Source: Streptomyces sp. HD
GTDB taxonomy: Bacteria > Actinomycetota > Actinomycetes > Streptomycetales > Streptomycetaceae
NCBI RefSeq assembly: GCF_028369295.1
Contig: NZ_JAQMYP010000058.1
Location: forward strand, 1 to 64,000
DNA length: 64,000 nt
Direction of reading: 5' to 3'
Of this stretch, positions 25,104-33,859 are shown one piece after another. The notes under the pieces were generated by a model. That model saw nothing but the letters and a program-made list of their open reading frames with translations. It did no database searches and was not told where the DNA came from. The position numbers and the translations under genes were made by a program. How positions within the stretch are numbered: the stretch's first letter is position 1; each line of letters starts with the position of its first letter.

Positions 25104-26531
25104 CTAGGGCTTGTCGGGGTACGGCAGCAGGGTGCCCGCGGTTCTCTCCCAGGACGCCTTCAGCTCGGCGAGCAGCGCTGGCTCGTCCGGGGCGAGGTCG
25201 GCCTGCTCGCGCTGGTCGTTCGCCAGGTTGTACAGGTGGTCGGTGCCGTCGGCGTCCCGGTAGTACTTCCAGTCGCCGCGCCGCAGTGCCCGGTTGGCCC
25301 GCACCCGCCAGAACAGATCCCGCTCCGGGAGCCGTTCGCCCCGCAGCAGGTGGCCGGCGAGGCTGGTCCCGTCCAGGGGGTACGCCGGGTCCGGCCGGGC
25401 GCCGCCGATCTCCAGCAGGGTGGCCGTCCAGTCGGGGGAGAAGTTCGGCTCGTGACTGACCTGGTGGCCGTCGAGCCGGGCGGGCCAGCGCACGATCGCC
25501 GGGACCCGGATGCCGCCCTCCAGCAGCACGAACTTCTCGCCGCTGAGCGGCCAGTTGTAGGAGTAGCGCTCCCCGCCGTTGTCGCTGGCGAACAGCACCA
25601 GCGTGTTCTCCTCCTGCCCGGACCGGCGCAGGGCGTCGAGCACCTTCCCGACGGCGGCGTCGAGGCTCTGCACCATCTCCGTGTACTTCTCCACCGAGCC
25701 GCCGTCGTAGTGGTTGAGCGCCCTGCTGACCTCCGCCCGGCTCTTCGCGGCCCGGATCTTCGCCTCGATCTCGGCGCCGGTCTCCTCGTCCCCCTCCGCC
25801 AGCCAGGGCCAGTGCGGGGTGGTGAAGTTCAGGTTCAGCAGCCAGGGCCTGTCATGCTCCCGGCCGACGTACTCGACGGCCCGCTCGGTCAGCACGGTCG
25901 TGTAGTAGCGCAGGTCCTTGTACTCGGCGTCGCCTTCGTACAGGTCGTACGTGCCGAGCTGGCCGAGCTTGGAGAAGTACTCCAGGACCCCGCCGAAATT
26001 GCCGAAGAACTCGTCCCAGCCCGACTTGGTGGGGCTGTGGTCGGGCAGCCAGCCGCAGTGCCACTTGCCGATGAGCGCGGTGGCGTAACCCGCCCGCTTC
26101 AGCAGGGAGGCCAGGGTGGGGTGGTTCGGGTCCAGCCCCTGCGCCCTGTCGGCGATGGGCTCGGCGAGACCGCCCGGCGTACGGCCCGGATAGCGCCCGG
26201 TGTACAGGCTGAACCGGGTCGGTGAGCAGGTCGCCGACCCGGAGTACGCGTCCGTGAACCGCACGCCCTGCCGGGCCAGCCGGTCGAGGTGGGGGGTGCG
26301 GATGTGCGGGGCGCCGTACGACGACAGATCGGCCCAGCCGAGGTCGTCGCCGAGGATGACCAGGAGGTTGGGGCGCTTGCCGGAGGCGGCGGGGCGGGCC
26401 TTGAAGGGGCGCTCGGCGGGGGCGGCTGCGGCGGTTTCGGCGGCCTCGGCGGCGGCGGTCGTGCCGGCGACGGCCGTCACCGCGCCACCGCCGACGAGAC
26501 CACCGAAGGCACGGCGGGATAGCTCGGGCAT
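25104..26531 (-). CDS. Secreted type I sulfatase (Tat signal)
   Basis: 475 residues. The N-terminus SRRAFGG followed by a hydrophobic stretch is a twin-arginine signal. Metal and catalytic residues of the alkaline phosphatase superfamily are visible: GDDLGW (Asp62, Asp63) and the formylglycine motif CSPTR (Cys102), which needs an FGE-type maturase not present in this window. GKWHCG and FASDNGGE are further metal-site segments. It would hydrolyse sulfate esters outside the cell; the substrate is not predictable. The C-terminus ends next to a telomere-like run of CCCTAG/CCCTGG hexamers after the stop. Confidence 0.93.
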   Translation of the reverse strand: MPELSRRAFGGLVGGGAVTAVAGTTAAAEAAETAAAAPAERPFKARPAASGKRPNLLVILGDDLGWADLSSYGAPHIRTPHLDRLARQGVRFTDAYSGSATCSPTRFSLYTGRYPGRTPGGLAEPIADRAQGLDPNHPTLASLLKRAGYATALIGKWHCGWLPDHSPTKSGWDEFFGNFGGVLEYFSKLGQLGTYDLYEGDAEYKDLRYYTTVLTERAVEYVGREHDRPWLLNLNFTTPHWPWLAEGDEETGAEIEAKIRAAKSRAEVSRALNHYDGGSVEKYTEMVQSLDAAVGKVLDALRRSGQEENTLVLFASDNGGERYSYNWPLSGEKFVLLEGGIRVPAIVRWPARLDGHQVSHEPNFSPDWTATLLEIGGARPDPAYPLDGTSLAGHLLRGERLPERDLFWRVRANRALRRGDWKYYRDADGTDHLYNLANDQREQADLAPDEPALLAELKASWERTAGTLLPYPDKP

Positions 26532-26620
26532 GTGCCTCAGTCGATCAGCGGGCCCGGCCCCCTGACCAGGAATCCGGCGCGGAGTTCATGGGACTGAAAC
26601 GCCGCCTTGGCAAACCGCGC

Positions 26621-28876
26621 TCAGTCGAGCACCCGCAGCAACAGCACCGCCCGCCCCGGCACCGTGATCGCCGCCCCCGCCGGATGCTCCACGCCCGGCG
26701 CCTCCCCCTGCTCCTCCCTCGACGTGTCGACGACCACCTCGTACCGCTCCGCCCACGGCGGCCCCGGCAGCACGAAGCTCGTCGCCCGGTCCCCGGCGTG
26801 CAGCACGGCCAGGAAGCTGTCGTCGAGGACCGGCGCCCCCCGTTCGTCGCGGCCGGGGATGTCCCGCCCGGAGAGATACATGCCCAGCGTGGCGGCGGGC
26901 GCGTACCAGTCCCGTTCCGTCATCTCGGTGCCCCGCGCGGTGAACCAGGCCAGGTCCCGCAGCCCGTCCGCCGAGTGCGCCCGCCCGGAGAAGAACGCCC
27001 GGCGACGAAGCACCGGGTGCCGGTGGCGAAGCTCGATCAGCCGGGACGTCAGATCGAACAGCGCCTTCCAGCCCGGCTCCTGAAGCAGCCCCCAGTCCAG
27101 CCAGCTGATCTCGTTGTCCTGGCAGTACGCGTTGTTGTTGCCGCGCTGGGTGCGCCCCAGCTCGTCGCCCGCGACCAGCATCGGCACGCCCGTCGACAGC
27201 AACAGCGTCGTCAGCAGGTTCCGCAGCTGCCGCCGCCGTAGCGCCCGTACCTTCTCGTCGTCCGTCTCGCCCTCGGCGCCGCAGTTCCAGGCCCGGTTGT
27301 CCTCGGAGCCGTCCCGGTTGCCCTCGCCGTTCGCCTCGTTGTGCTTGCGCTCGTAGGACACCAGGTCGCGAAGGGTGAAACCGTCGTGCGCGGTCACGAA
27401 GTTCACCGAGGCATACGGCCGGCGGCCGCCCCACGCGTACAGATCGCTGGACCCCGACAGGCGGTATCCCAGATCCCGTACGTCCGGCAGCGCGCCCCGC
27501 CAGAAGTCGCGTACGGCATTGCGGTAGCGGTCGTTCCACTCCGTCCACAGCGGCGGGAAGGCCCCCACCTGATAGCCACCCGACCCCACGTCCCACGGCT
27601 CGGCGATCAGCTTCACCCGCCGCAGCACGGGGTCCTGGGCGATCACCGCGAGGAACGGCGAGAGCATGTCGACGTCGTGCATCGAGCGGGCCAGCGCCGC
27701 CGCCAGGTCGAAGCGGAAGCCGTCCACGCCCATCTCCGTCACCCAGTACCGCAGCGAGTCGGTGATGAGCCGCAGCACGTGCGGCTGGACGACGTGCAGC
27801 GTGTTCCCGCAGCCCGTGTAGTCCGCGTACCGGCGCGCGTCCGACTGGAGCCGGTAGTACCCCCGGTTGTCGATGCCCTTCAGCGACAGCGTCGGGCCCA
27901 GCTCGCCCGCCTCCGCCGTGTGGTTGTAGACGACGTCCAGGATGACCTCGATCCCGGCCGCGTGCAGGGCGTGCACCATCCGCTTGAACTCGCCGACCTG
28001 CTGACCCGTCGTACCGGAGGCGGCGTAGGCGGCGTGCGGGGCGAAGTAGCCGATCGAGTTGTAGCCCCAGTAGTTGCGCAGGCCCTTGCGCAGCAGATGG
28101 TCCTCGTGCGCGAACTGGTGGACGGGGAGCAGCTCGACGGCCGTCACACCCAGCCTGACGAGGTGCTCTATCGCCGCCGGATGCGCGAGACCGGCGTACG
28201 TGCCCCGCAGTTCCTCCGGAATCCCCGGGTGCAGCTTCGTGAACCCCCGCACATGCACCTCGTAGATCACCGAGTCGGCCCACGGCGTCTTCGGCCGGCG
28301 GTCGTCCATCCACTCGTCGTCGGGGGCGTCGTCATGGACGACCACGCCCTTCGGGACGTACGGCGCCGAGTCCCGGTCGTCGCGCACGGTGTCCGCGACA
28401 TGCTGCTGGGGCCAGTCGCGGACATGGCCGTACACCTCCGGCGGCAGGCTGAAGTCGCCGTCCACCGCGCGCGCGTACGGGTCGAGCAGCAGCTTCGCCG
28501 GGTTCCAGCGGCCGCCGGTCCACGGGTCCCAGCGGCCGTGCACTCGGTAGCCGTAGCGCTGACCCGGCATCACACCCGGCACGAAGCCGTGCCAGATCTC
28601 GTGCGTCAGCTCGGTGAGCCGGGCCCGGGTCTCCTTGCCCTGGTCGTCGAAGAGGCACAACTCGACCGCTTCCGCGCCCCCCGCCCACAGCGCGAAGTTC
28701 GTGCCCGCCACCCCGTCCGGGCCGACCCGGAAGCGGGCGCCGAGCGGCACCGGCGTGCCCGGCCACACGGGCACGGCAGGGGTCTTGCGCCGCGCGCCGT
28801 TCACGACGGCGGCCGGGCGCCCCTCCTCAGCGGTGACCGCGGCGGTCACCGCCTCCTGCTCGGCTGCGCTCGACAC
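26621..28876 (-). CDS. glgX: Glycogen debranching enzyme GlgX (GH13_11)
   Basis: 751 residues: an N-terminal CBM48 (FALWAGGAEAVELCLFDD), a GH13 barrel with VYNHT, the nucleophile in DGFRFDLA, the acid in IAEPWD and the third Asp in TAHDGFT, and a C-terminal beta domain. It cleaves alpha-1,6 branches from phosphorylase-limit glycogen, working downstream of GlgP. An isoamylase-like relative is less likely given VNFVTAHDGFTLRDLVSY and GDELGRTQRGNNNAYCQD, which fit GlgX. GTG at 28876 was chosen because GGGAGG stands 7 nt upstream; another in-frame GTG 15 nt earlier has no such site. Confidence 0.94.
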   Translation of the reverse strand: MSSAAEQEAVTAAVTAEEGRPAAVVNGARRKTPAVPVWPGTPVPLGARFRVGPDGVAGTNFALWAGGAEAVELCLFDDQGKETRARLTELTHEIWHGFVPGVMPGQRYGYRVHGRWDPWTGGRWNPAKLLLDPYARAVDGDFSLPPEVYGHVRDWPQQHVADTVRDDRDSAPYVPKGVVVHDDAPDDEWMDDRRPKTPWADSVIYEVHVRGFTKLHPGIPEELRGTYAGLAHPAAIEHLVRLGVTAVELLPVHQFAHEDHLLRKGLRNYWGYNSIGYFAPHAAYAASGTTGQQVGEFKRMVHALHAAGIEVILDVVYNHTAEAGELGPTLSLKGIDNRGYYRLQSDARRYADYTGCGNTLHVVQPHVLRLITDSLRYWVTEMGVDGFRFDLAAALARSMHDVDMLSPFLAVIAQDPVLRRVKLIAEPWDVGSGGYQVGAFPPLWTEWNDRYRNAVRDFWRGALPDVRDLGYRLSGSSDLYAWGGRRPYASVNFVTAHDGFTLRDLVSYERKHNEANGEGNRDGSEDNRAWNCGAEGETDDEKVRALRRRQLRNLLTTLLLSTGVPMLVAGDELGRTQRGNNNAYCQDNEISWLDWGLLQEPGWKALFDLTSRLIELRHRHPVLRRRAFFSGRAHSADGLRDLAWFTARGTEMTERDWYAPAATLGMYLSGRDIPGRDERGAPVLDDSFLAVLHAGDRATSFVLPGPPWAERYEVVVDTSREEQGEAPGVEHPAGAAITVPGRAVLLLRVLD

Positions 28877-28995
28877 CTGTCGGCCTCCCACGGCTCAGGG
28901 ACCACACGAGTGTGGAAGGAGAGCCACGGTGTCCCGGTCCGCGGCTCCCATCGCGTCGTCCTCCCCACTGTTCTGCCCACCGCGTGGCCAAGCGA

Positions 28996-29167
28996 CCCCG
29001 GGGAAGTGCGGGCACGCCCCCACGCCGCCCGGCACGCTCCCCCAGAGGGGGCACCCCCACTCGCCGCACCGGCCGAAGGCCCAAGTGGCTCCGCTACGAG
29101 GGCCTTCGTCCGGCACGCCGAGAGCACGCACCGGACGACGCGGGAACGCACCCGCACTTCCCCGGGG
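28996..29167. repeat. Long inverted-repeat element between glgX and an L,D-transpeptidase gene
   Basis: CCCCGGGGAAGTGCGGG (28996-29012) is repeated inverted and perfect at 29151-29167. Inside lies a second pair of arms (29069-29082 and 29100-29113, one mismatch) and a small TCCCCCAGAGGGGGCACC hairpin. The 325-bp gap 28877-29216 contains no gene. The structure could be a MITE relic, a cruciform-forming promoter element or a structured leader. Confidence 0.7.
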
Positions 29168-29216
29168 CCGCTAGCACTCACGTTTCCCCAGGGCCGCCCC
29201 GGTCGTTGGGGTCTTC

Positions 29217-30458
29217 GTGAGGCACGTACAAGGGCGCGCGCGGCGCGCGGGGGCCGTGTTGGCCGCCGTAATGACATGGGCCGGCCTGTTGGCCGGGGTG
29301 GCCGGCTGCACTACGGACGGCGGTGGCATCGACCAGATGCTGGGCAAAGGGTCGGCGCCCGAGGACGTCATCCGGGTGACGCCCGACGACGGCAGCAAGG
29401 ACGCACGCCCCGACGACCGGCTGCTCGTCCGAGTGCTCAGCGGGCGCCTGGAGTCGGTGAAGGTCGTCAGGTCCCAGGACGCCCAGGACTCCCCGGTGCC
29501 CGGGCACATCTCCGAGGACGGCCTGCGCTGGGAACCCGACGACCCCGGGCTCGCGCTGGCCGCCAAGTACACGATCGACGCGGTGGCCCTCGACGGCCAC
29601 GGGCGCCGCAACGCACGGCACACGACCTTCACCACGCACGTCCCCGACGAGCGGTTCATCGGATACGTCACCCCGGAGCACCGCTCCACCGTCGGCACCG
29701 GCATGATCGTCTCCCTGGAGTTCAACCGGGCGGTCGACAACCGCGCCGCCGTCGAACGCGCCGTACAGGTCACCGCCGAACCGGCCGTCGAGATCCGCCC
29801 GCACTGGTTCGGCAAGGCCCGCCTCGACTTCCGCCCCCAGTACCACTGGAAGCCCGGCACCCGGGTCACCGTCGCGCTGCGCCTGCGGGACGTCGAAGGG
29901 GCGCACGGGGTGTACGGGCTCCAGGAGAAGACGTTCTCGTTCACCATCGGCCGCCACCAGGCCGCCCTCGTCGACGCCGCCAAGCACACCATGCAGGTCC
30001 GCCGCGACGGTGAACTGCTCGCGACCGTGCCGGTCACGGCCGGCTCCCCGAAGAACACCACCTACAACGGCAAGATGGTCGTCACCGAGATGCTCGAACT
30101 GACCCGGATGAACGGCGCCACGGTCGGCTTCAAGAAGAAGAACGGCAAGGGCGAGTACGACATCCCCGACGTCCCGCACGCCATGCGCCTCACCGACTCC
30201 GGCACCTTCCTGCACGGCAACTACTGGGCCGACTCCGACATCTTCGGACGGACCAATGTCAGCCACGGCTGCGTCGGACTCAGGGACGTCAAGGGCGGCG
30301 GCTCCGAGACACCCGCGGGCTGGTTCTTCGACCGCAGCCTGGTCGGGGACGTGGTCGAGGTCGTCCACAGCAACGACAAAAAGGTCGCTCCCGACAACGG
30401 CCTCGGAGGATGGAATATGGGCTGGAAGGAGTGGAAGGCGGGGAGTGCGGTGAAGTAA
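29217..30458 (+). CDS. L,D-transpeptidase lipoprotein (YkuD), first copy
   Basis: 413 residues. Lipobox VAGC (Cys31), two Ig-like Ldt domains (~45-265), then a YkuD catalytic domain with HGNYW and SHGCVGLRD (catalytic Cys). This is the layout of LdtMt2-type enzymes, which form 3-3 crosslinks in peptidoglycan on the outer face of the membrane. It is a tandem paralogue of the next gene (shared segments such as HWFGKARLDFRP / HWFGNDRLDFRP). The GTG at 29217 has only a weak GGGG site. A C-terminal WNMGWKEWK tail is shared by both copies. Confidence 0.93.
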   Translation: MRHVQGRARRAGAVLAAVMTWAGLLAGVAGCTTDGGGIDQMLGKGSAPEDVIRVTPDDGSKDARPDDRLLVRVLSGRLESVKVVRSQDAQDSPVPGHISEDGLRWEPDDPGLALAAKYTIDAVALDGHGRRNARHTTFTTHVPDERFIGYVTPEHRSTVGTGMIVSLEFNRAVDNRAAVERAVQVTAEPAVEIRPHWFGKARLDFRPQYHWKPGTRVTVALRLRDVEGAHGVYGLQEKTFSFTIGRHQAALVDAAKHTMQVRRDGELLATVPVTAGSPKNTTYNGKMVVTEMLELTRMNGATVGFKKKNGKGEYDIPDVPHAMRLTDSGTFLHGNYWADSDIFGRTNVSHGCVGLRDVKGGGSETPAGWFFDRSLVGDVVEVVHSNDKKVAPDNGLGGWNMGWKEWKAGSAVK

Positions 30459-30506
30459 CAGGACAGGGGGGTGGGTTGCTCGACCCGTCGGCCGGCTGCC
30501 GATGTT

Positions 30507-30536
30507 GGAACGGAACGGTGACAAACGCGCGGCGTC
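30507..30536 (+). promoter_or_regulatory. Possible ECF-type promoter for the second L,D-transpeptidase
   Basis: GGAAC occurs twice (30507-30511, 30512-30516); a GTC lies 17 bp after the second. GGAAC plus GTC is the form of envelope-stress sigma-E promoters in Streptomyces, and a cell-wall enzyme would fit. Inference only. A TAATAT at 30556 is an alternative -10. Confidence 0.3.
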
Positions 30537-30659
30537 GAGGCCCTGGCCTTGTGGTTAATATTCGCCGGTGCGCGCTGCGGGCGCGCGGGGGAGCGGGCTG
30601 ACCAGGCCCGACAGGGCCACGGGCCCGAGAGGGCGCTGAGCCCGGGAGGGGAGAAAGAC

Positions 30660-31898
30660 TTGAACGTGCGGCCGATATCGGGGGCGTCGGTTGACGCGCG
30701 CGCCAGGCGTGGGCGCAAGGGGCTGCCGGCGCTGGCCGGTGTGCTGCTGCTGGCCGTCACCGCGTGCGGGGGCGGCGGAGCGGACTCGGGGACCGGCGAC
30801 GGCAAGGGCGGGGACTCCGGCACTGCGGAGGCCAAGAAGTCCCGGGCCGTCGTGACGATAGCGCCGGGGGACGGCGCGAAGTCCGTCGAGACCAGCGGCG
30901 CGCTGAAGGTGACCGCGGCCAAGGGCAAGCTGACGGACGTCGAGGTCAAGGACGCCAAGGGCAAGGCGATAGCCGGGCAGATATCCGGCGACGGCGCCAG
31001 CTGGACGCCGTCCACCCATCTGGCCGCCGCCACGAAGTACTCGGTGCACGCGGTCGCCAAGGACTCGGCCGGCCTGGAGGCCGCCAAGGACGCCGACTTC
31101 ACCACTCTGACCCCGAAGAACACCTTCCTCGGCAACTTCACGCCCGAGGACGGCTCCAAGGTCGGCGTCGGAATGCCGTTCTCCCTCCGCTTCACCCGGG
31201 GCATCACCAACCCCGAGGACGTCGAGAAGGCCATCAGCATCAAGACCGAGCCGGCCGTCGAGGTCGCGGGCCACTGGTTCGGCAACGACCGCCTGGACTT
31301 CCGTCCCGAGAAGTACTGGAAGGCCGGCACCAAGGTGACGGTCCAGCTCAACCTCGACGGCGTGGAGGGCCGCCCAGGCGTCTACGGCAAGCAGGCCAAA
31401 ACGGTCTCCTTCACCATCGGCCGCAACCAGGTCTCGGTCGTCGACGCCAAGAAGCACACCATGAAGGTGATGCAGGAGGGCAAGGTCGTCAAGACCATCC
31501 CGGTCACCACCGGCAAGCCCGGCTACGACAGCTGGAACGGCCAGATGGTCATCAGCGAGCGGCTCCGGGTGACCCGTATGAACGGCGAGACCGTCGGCTA
31601 CGGCGGCGAGTACGACATCAAGGACGTCCCGGACGCCATGCGGCTGACCGACTCGGGCACCTTCATCCACGGCAACTACTGGGGCGGCGACGCCTTCGGC
31701 AACTACAACGCCAGCCACGGCTGCATCGGCCTGCGGGACGCGCGCGGCGGCTACGACCGCGACCTGCCGGCCGCGTGGTTCTTCGACCACTCGATCGTCG
31801 GCGACGTCGTCGTCGTGAAGCGCTCCAACGACGACATCGTCGCTCCCGAGAACGGCCTCAATGGCTGGAACATGTCCTGGGAGAAGTGGAAGGCGTAG
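30660..31898 (+). CDS. L,D-transpeptidase lipoprotein (YkuD), second copy
   Basis: 412 residues. Lipobox VTAC (Cys36), a Gly/Asp/Ser/Lys-rich linker, two Ig-like Ldt domains and the YkuD domain with HGNYWGG and SHGCIGLRD. It catalyses 3-3 peptidoglycan crosslinks outside the membrane. TTG at 30660 was chosen because GGGAGGGGAG ends 6 nt upstream; a GTG two codons later is an alternative. The longer frame from 30549 has no ribosome site. About 200 bp separates it from the first copy, so it may have its own promoter. A strong terminator follows. Confidence 0.93.
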   Translation: MNVRPISGASVDARARRGRKGLPALAGVLLLAVTACGGGGADSGTGDGKGGDSGTAEAKKSRAVVTIAPGDGAKSVETSGALKVTAAKGKLTDVEVKDAKGKAIAGQISGDGASWTPSTHLAAATKYSVHAVAKDSAGLEAAKDADFTTLTPKNTFLGNFTPEDGSKVGVGMPFSLRFTRGITNPEDVEKAISIKTEPAVEVAGHWFGNDRLDFRPEKYWKAGTKVTVQLNLDGVEGRPGVYGKQAKTVSFTIGRNQVSVVDAKKHTMKVMQEGKVVKTIPVTTGKPGYDSWNGQMVISERLRVTRMNGETVGYGGEYDIKDVPDAMRLTDSGTFIHGNYWGGDAFGNYNASHGCIGLRDARGGYDRDLPAAWFFDHSIVGDVVVVKRSNDDIVAPENGLNGWNMSWEKWKA

Positions 31899-31916
31899 GC
31901 AGCCCTTTCTCCGGCA

Positions 31917-31962
31917 ACGGCCCCGGTGCACGACCTCATGTGAGGTCCGGCACCGGGGCCGT
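31917..31962. terminator. Strong bipartite terminator hairpin
   Basis: A perfect 13-bp outer stem (31917-31929 with 31950-31962) with an inner GACCTCA/TGAGGTC stem, 18 bp after the L,D-transpeptidase stop. Confidence 0.85.
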
Positions 31963-31970
31963 ACCCGTCA

Positions 31971-32216
31971 GTCCCCGTGCTGTGCTTGCCTGGGGGGCGA
32001 CCCCCAGGCCCCCGGCCGACTGTGACTGACCGCACCTGCCCCACCCCCGTTAGTCCCCGTGCTGTGCTTGCCTGGGGGGCGACCCCCAGGCCCCCGGCCG
32101 ACTGTGACTGACCGCACCTGCCCCACCCCCGTTAGTCCCCGTGCTGTGCTTGCCTGGGGGGCGACCCCCAGACCCCCGGCCGACTGTGACTGACCGCACC
32201 TGCCCCACCCCCGTTA
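31971..32216. repeat. Three-copy 82-bp tandem repeat with an internal hairpin
   Basis: Units begin at 31971, 32053 and 32135; the first two are identical where compared, the third differs at one base. A truncated fourth copy (GTCCCCGT) runs into the enoyl-CoA hydratase promoter. Each unit holds a 9-bp stem, GCCTGGGGG-GCGA-CCCCCAGGC, with a GNRA-type loop; the base change in unit 3 breaks one pair. Confidence 0.9.
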
Positions 32217-32224
32217 GTCCCCGT

Positions 32225-32230
32225 TAACCT
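32225..32230 (+). promoter_or_regulatory. -10 element for a leaderless enoyl-CoA hydratase transcript
   Basis: TAACCT (TANNNT) ends 6 bp before the ATG at 32237 and there is no ribosome site, so transcription would start at or next to the ATG. A matching -35 is not obvious. Inference. Confidence 0.4.
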
Positions 32231-32236
32231 GCTCGC

Positions 32237-33004
32237 ATGACCGTGAATCTCGAAGTCGCCGAAGGTGTCGGTACCCTCCGCCTCGACCGTCCGCCCATGA
32301 ACGCGCTGGATGTGGCCACCCAGGACCGGCTCAAGGAGCTCGCCGAGGAGGCGGGGCGGCGTGACGACGTACGGGCCGTGGTGATCTACGGCGGGGAGAA
32401 GGTGTTCGCGGCGGGCGCGGACATCAAGGAGATGCAGGCCATGGACCACACCGCGATGGTCCTGCGCGCACGGGCCCTGCAGGATTCGTTCACGGCGGTG
32501 GCCCGGATCCCGAAGCCGGTGGTGGCCGCGGTGACGGGCTACGCGCTCGGCGGCGGCTGCGAGTTGGCGCTGTGCGCGGACTTCCGGATCGCCGCGGAGA
32601 ACGCCAAACTGGGCCAGCCGGAGATCCTGCTCGGCCTGATCCCGGGCGCCGGCGGCACCCAGCGGCTGGCCCGTCTCGTCGGCCCGTCCAAGGCGAAGGA
32701 CCTGATCTTCACGGGCCGTATGGTGAAGGCGGACGAGGCGCGCGAGCTCGGCCTGGTGGACCGTGTAGTGGCGCCGGAGCAGGTCTATGCCGAGGCGCAC
32801 GCCTGGGCGGCGAAGCTGGCGCAGGGTCCGGCGATCGCGCTGCGTGCGGCGAAGGAGTCGATCGACACGGGCCTGGAGACGGACATCGAGACCGGCCTCG
32901 CGGTGGAACGGAACTGGTTCGCGGGGCTGTTCGCGACGGAGGACCGGGAGCGGGGGATGCGCAGCTTCGTGGAGGAGGGGCCGGGCAAGGCGAAGTTCCT
33001 CTGA
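32237..33004 (+). CDS. Enoyl-CoA hydratase/isomerase (crotonase family)
   Basis: 255 residues of the crotonase fold. CoA/oxyanion-hole segments are AAGADIKEM and ALGGGCELALCADFRIA; the two hydratase glutamates fit GGCELAL and GQPEILLGLIPGAGGTQRL. It hydrates trans-2-enoyl-CoA in fatty-acid or amino-acid breakdown. The full set of landmarks favours a true short-chain hydratase. The gene stands alone, with no beta-oxidation partner nearby, and may be read from a leaderless mRNA. The 3' flank has a 23-bp duplication and no clear terminator. Confidence 0.93.
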   Translation: MTVNLEVAEGVGTLRLDRPPMNALDVATQDRLKELAEEAGRRDDVRAVVIYGGEKVFAAGADIKEMQAMDHTAMVLRARALQDSFTAVARIPKPVVAAVTGYALGGGCELALCADFRIAAENAKLGQPEILLGLIPGAGGTQRLARLVGPSKAKDLIFTGRMVKADEARELGLVDRVVAPEQVYAEAHAWAAKLAQGPAIALRAAKESIDTGLETDIETGLAVERNWFAGLFATEDRERGMRSFVEEGPGKAKFL

Positions 33005-33015
33005 CGGCGGGGAAA

Positions 33016-33060
33016 CCCCGGTCGACGGCCGGTGAAACCCCCGGTCGACGGTCGGTGAAA
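33016..33060. repeat. 23-bp tandem duplication after the enoyl-CoA hydratase gene
   Basis: CCCCGGTCGACGG-CGGTGAAA-type units at 33016 and 33039 (one internal difference), followed by a degenerate third start (GCCGGTCTGAAA). Confidence 0.65.
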
Positions 33061-33147
33061 CGCCGGTCTGAAAAGCGGCCGAATCACTGTCGGACCCCTT
33101 GCAATTGACGGGACGTCTGATCCGGGTCCCTCGATGGGGCGGTTTAT

Positions 33148-33169
33148 GGCAGCCTTAAGGCAGCCTTAA
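33148..33169. repeat. Perfect 11-bp direct repeat
   Basis: GGCAGCCTTAA occurs twice in tandem, 28 bp upstream of the anti-sigma-type ATPase start. The TTAA cores are unusual in this GC-rich DNA and may be part of its promoter or operator. Confidence 0.6.
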
Positions 33170-33196
33170 GCGTGTCTTGTCGAGGGAGCCCGTCGA

Positions 33197-33859
33197 TTGT
33201 CTCCAGCAGACTCATCGTCGCAGGTCGGACGGGCTGTGGATGACCCCGAACTGCCTCTGTCATATGCCGACGGAGTCTTGCGGAATGCGAAGTTCCGGGG
33301 GGTGTATTCCGCGGGAACGGCCCCGGAGGGCCCGGTGGGCGGCCATGATGGGGGCATGGCGGGGCTGGAGGGTATCGAACAGCCGCGGGGACATGGCCGT
33401 GCCACTGCGGCGCGCTGGTCGCCGGGGGTCGAGGACGAGGCTGCCTCGAAGGCGCTGGAGCTGTTCGGCAATCCCACGGAGGCGGAGGTTCCGCTCCCGT
33501 CCCGCCCCGAGTCCGCGGCGACCGCGCGACGGCTGGCCCAGGTGGTCGTGCTGCGTCAGTGGGGCCTGACCCCGAAGATGACGGAGGACGCGGTCCTGCT
33601 CGTCTCGGAGCTCGTCGGCAACGCGGTACGCCACACGGGAGCGCGGGTCTTCGGCCTCCGGATGCGCCGCCGCCGAGGCTGGATCCGCATCGAGGTCCGT
33701 GACCCGTCGCGGGGGCTGCCCTGTCTGATGCCGGTCCAGGAGCTCGACGTCAGCGGCCGGGGTCTGTTCCTCGTCGACAAACTCTCCGACCGGTGGGGCG
33801 TGGATCTGCTGCCGCGCGGCAAGACGACATGGTTCGAGATGAGGGTGGCCGACCGCTAG
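33197..33859 (+). CDS. RsbW/SpoIIE-type anti-sigma factor ATPase
   Basis: 220 residues from a TTG start, or 167 if the ATG at 33356 is used. The C-terminal ~130 residues are a compact GHKL ATPase (LVSELVGNAVRHTG, then VRDPSRGLP and GRGLFLVDKLSDRWGV), typical of the many Streptomyces HATPase_c proteins that act as anti-sigma or switch kinases. The N-terminal ~70 residues are low in structure. GAGGGAG 8 nt before the TTG supports the longer form; the family core alone supports either. No sigma factor or antagonist gene adjoins it, so its partner is unknown. Confidence 0.85.
   Translation: MSPADSSSQVGRAVDDPELPLSYADGVLRNAKFRGVYSAGTAPEGPVGGHDGGMAGLEGIEQPRGHGRATAARWSPGVEDEAASKALELFGNPTEAEVPLPSRPESAATARRLAQVVVLRQWGLTPKMTEDAVLLVSELVGNAVRHTGARVFGLRMRRRRGWIRIEVRDPSRGLPCLMPVQELDVSGRGLFLVDKLSDRWGVDLLPRGKTTWFEMRVADR

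Noticed and set aside
28614..29174. 186-codon rightward ORF covering the glgX upstream gap
   Set aside because: Starts inside glgX, has no ribosome site, and its product is low-complexity Pro/Arg/Thr; it simply crosses the inverted-repeat element.
31971..32216. Regular repeats considered as a CRISPR array
   Set aside because: Units are contiguous 82-bp copies without unique spacers, and no cas gene is in the window.
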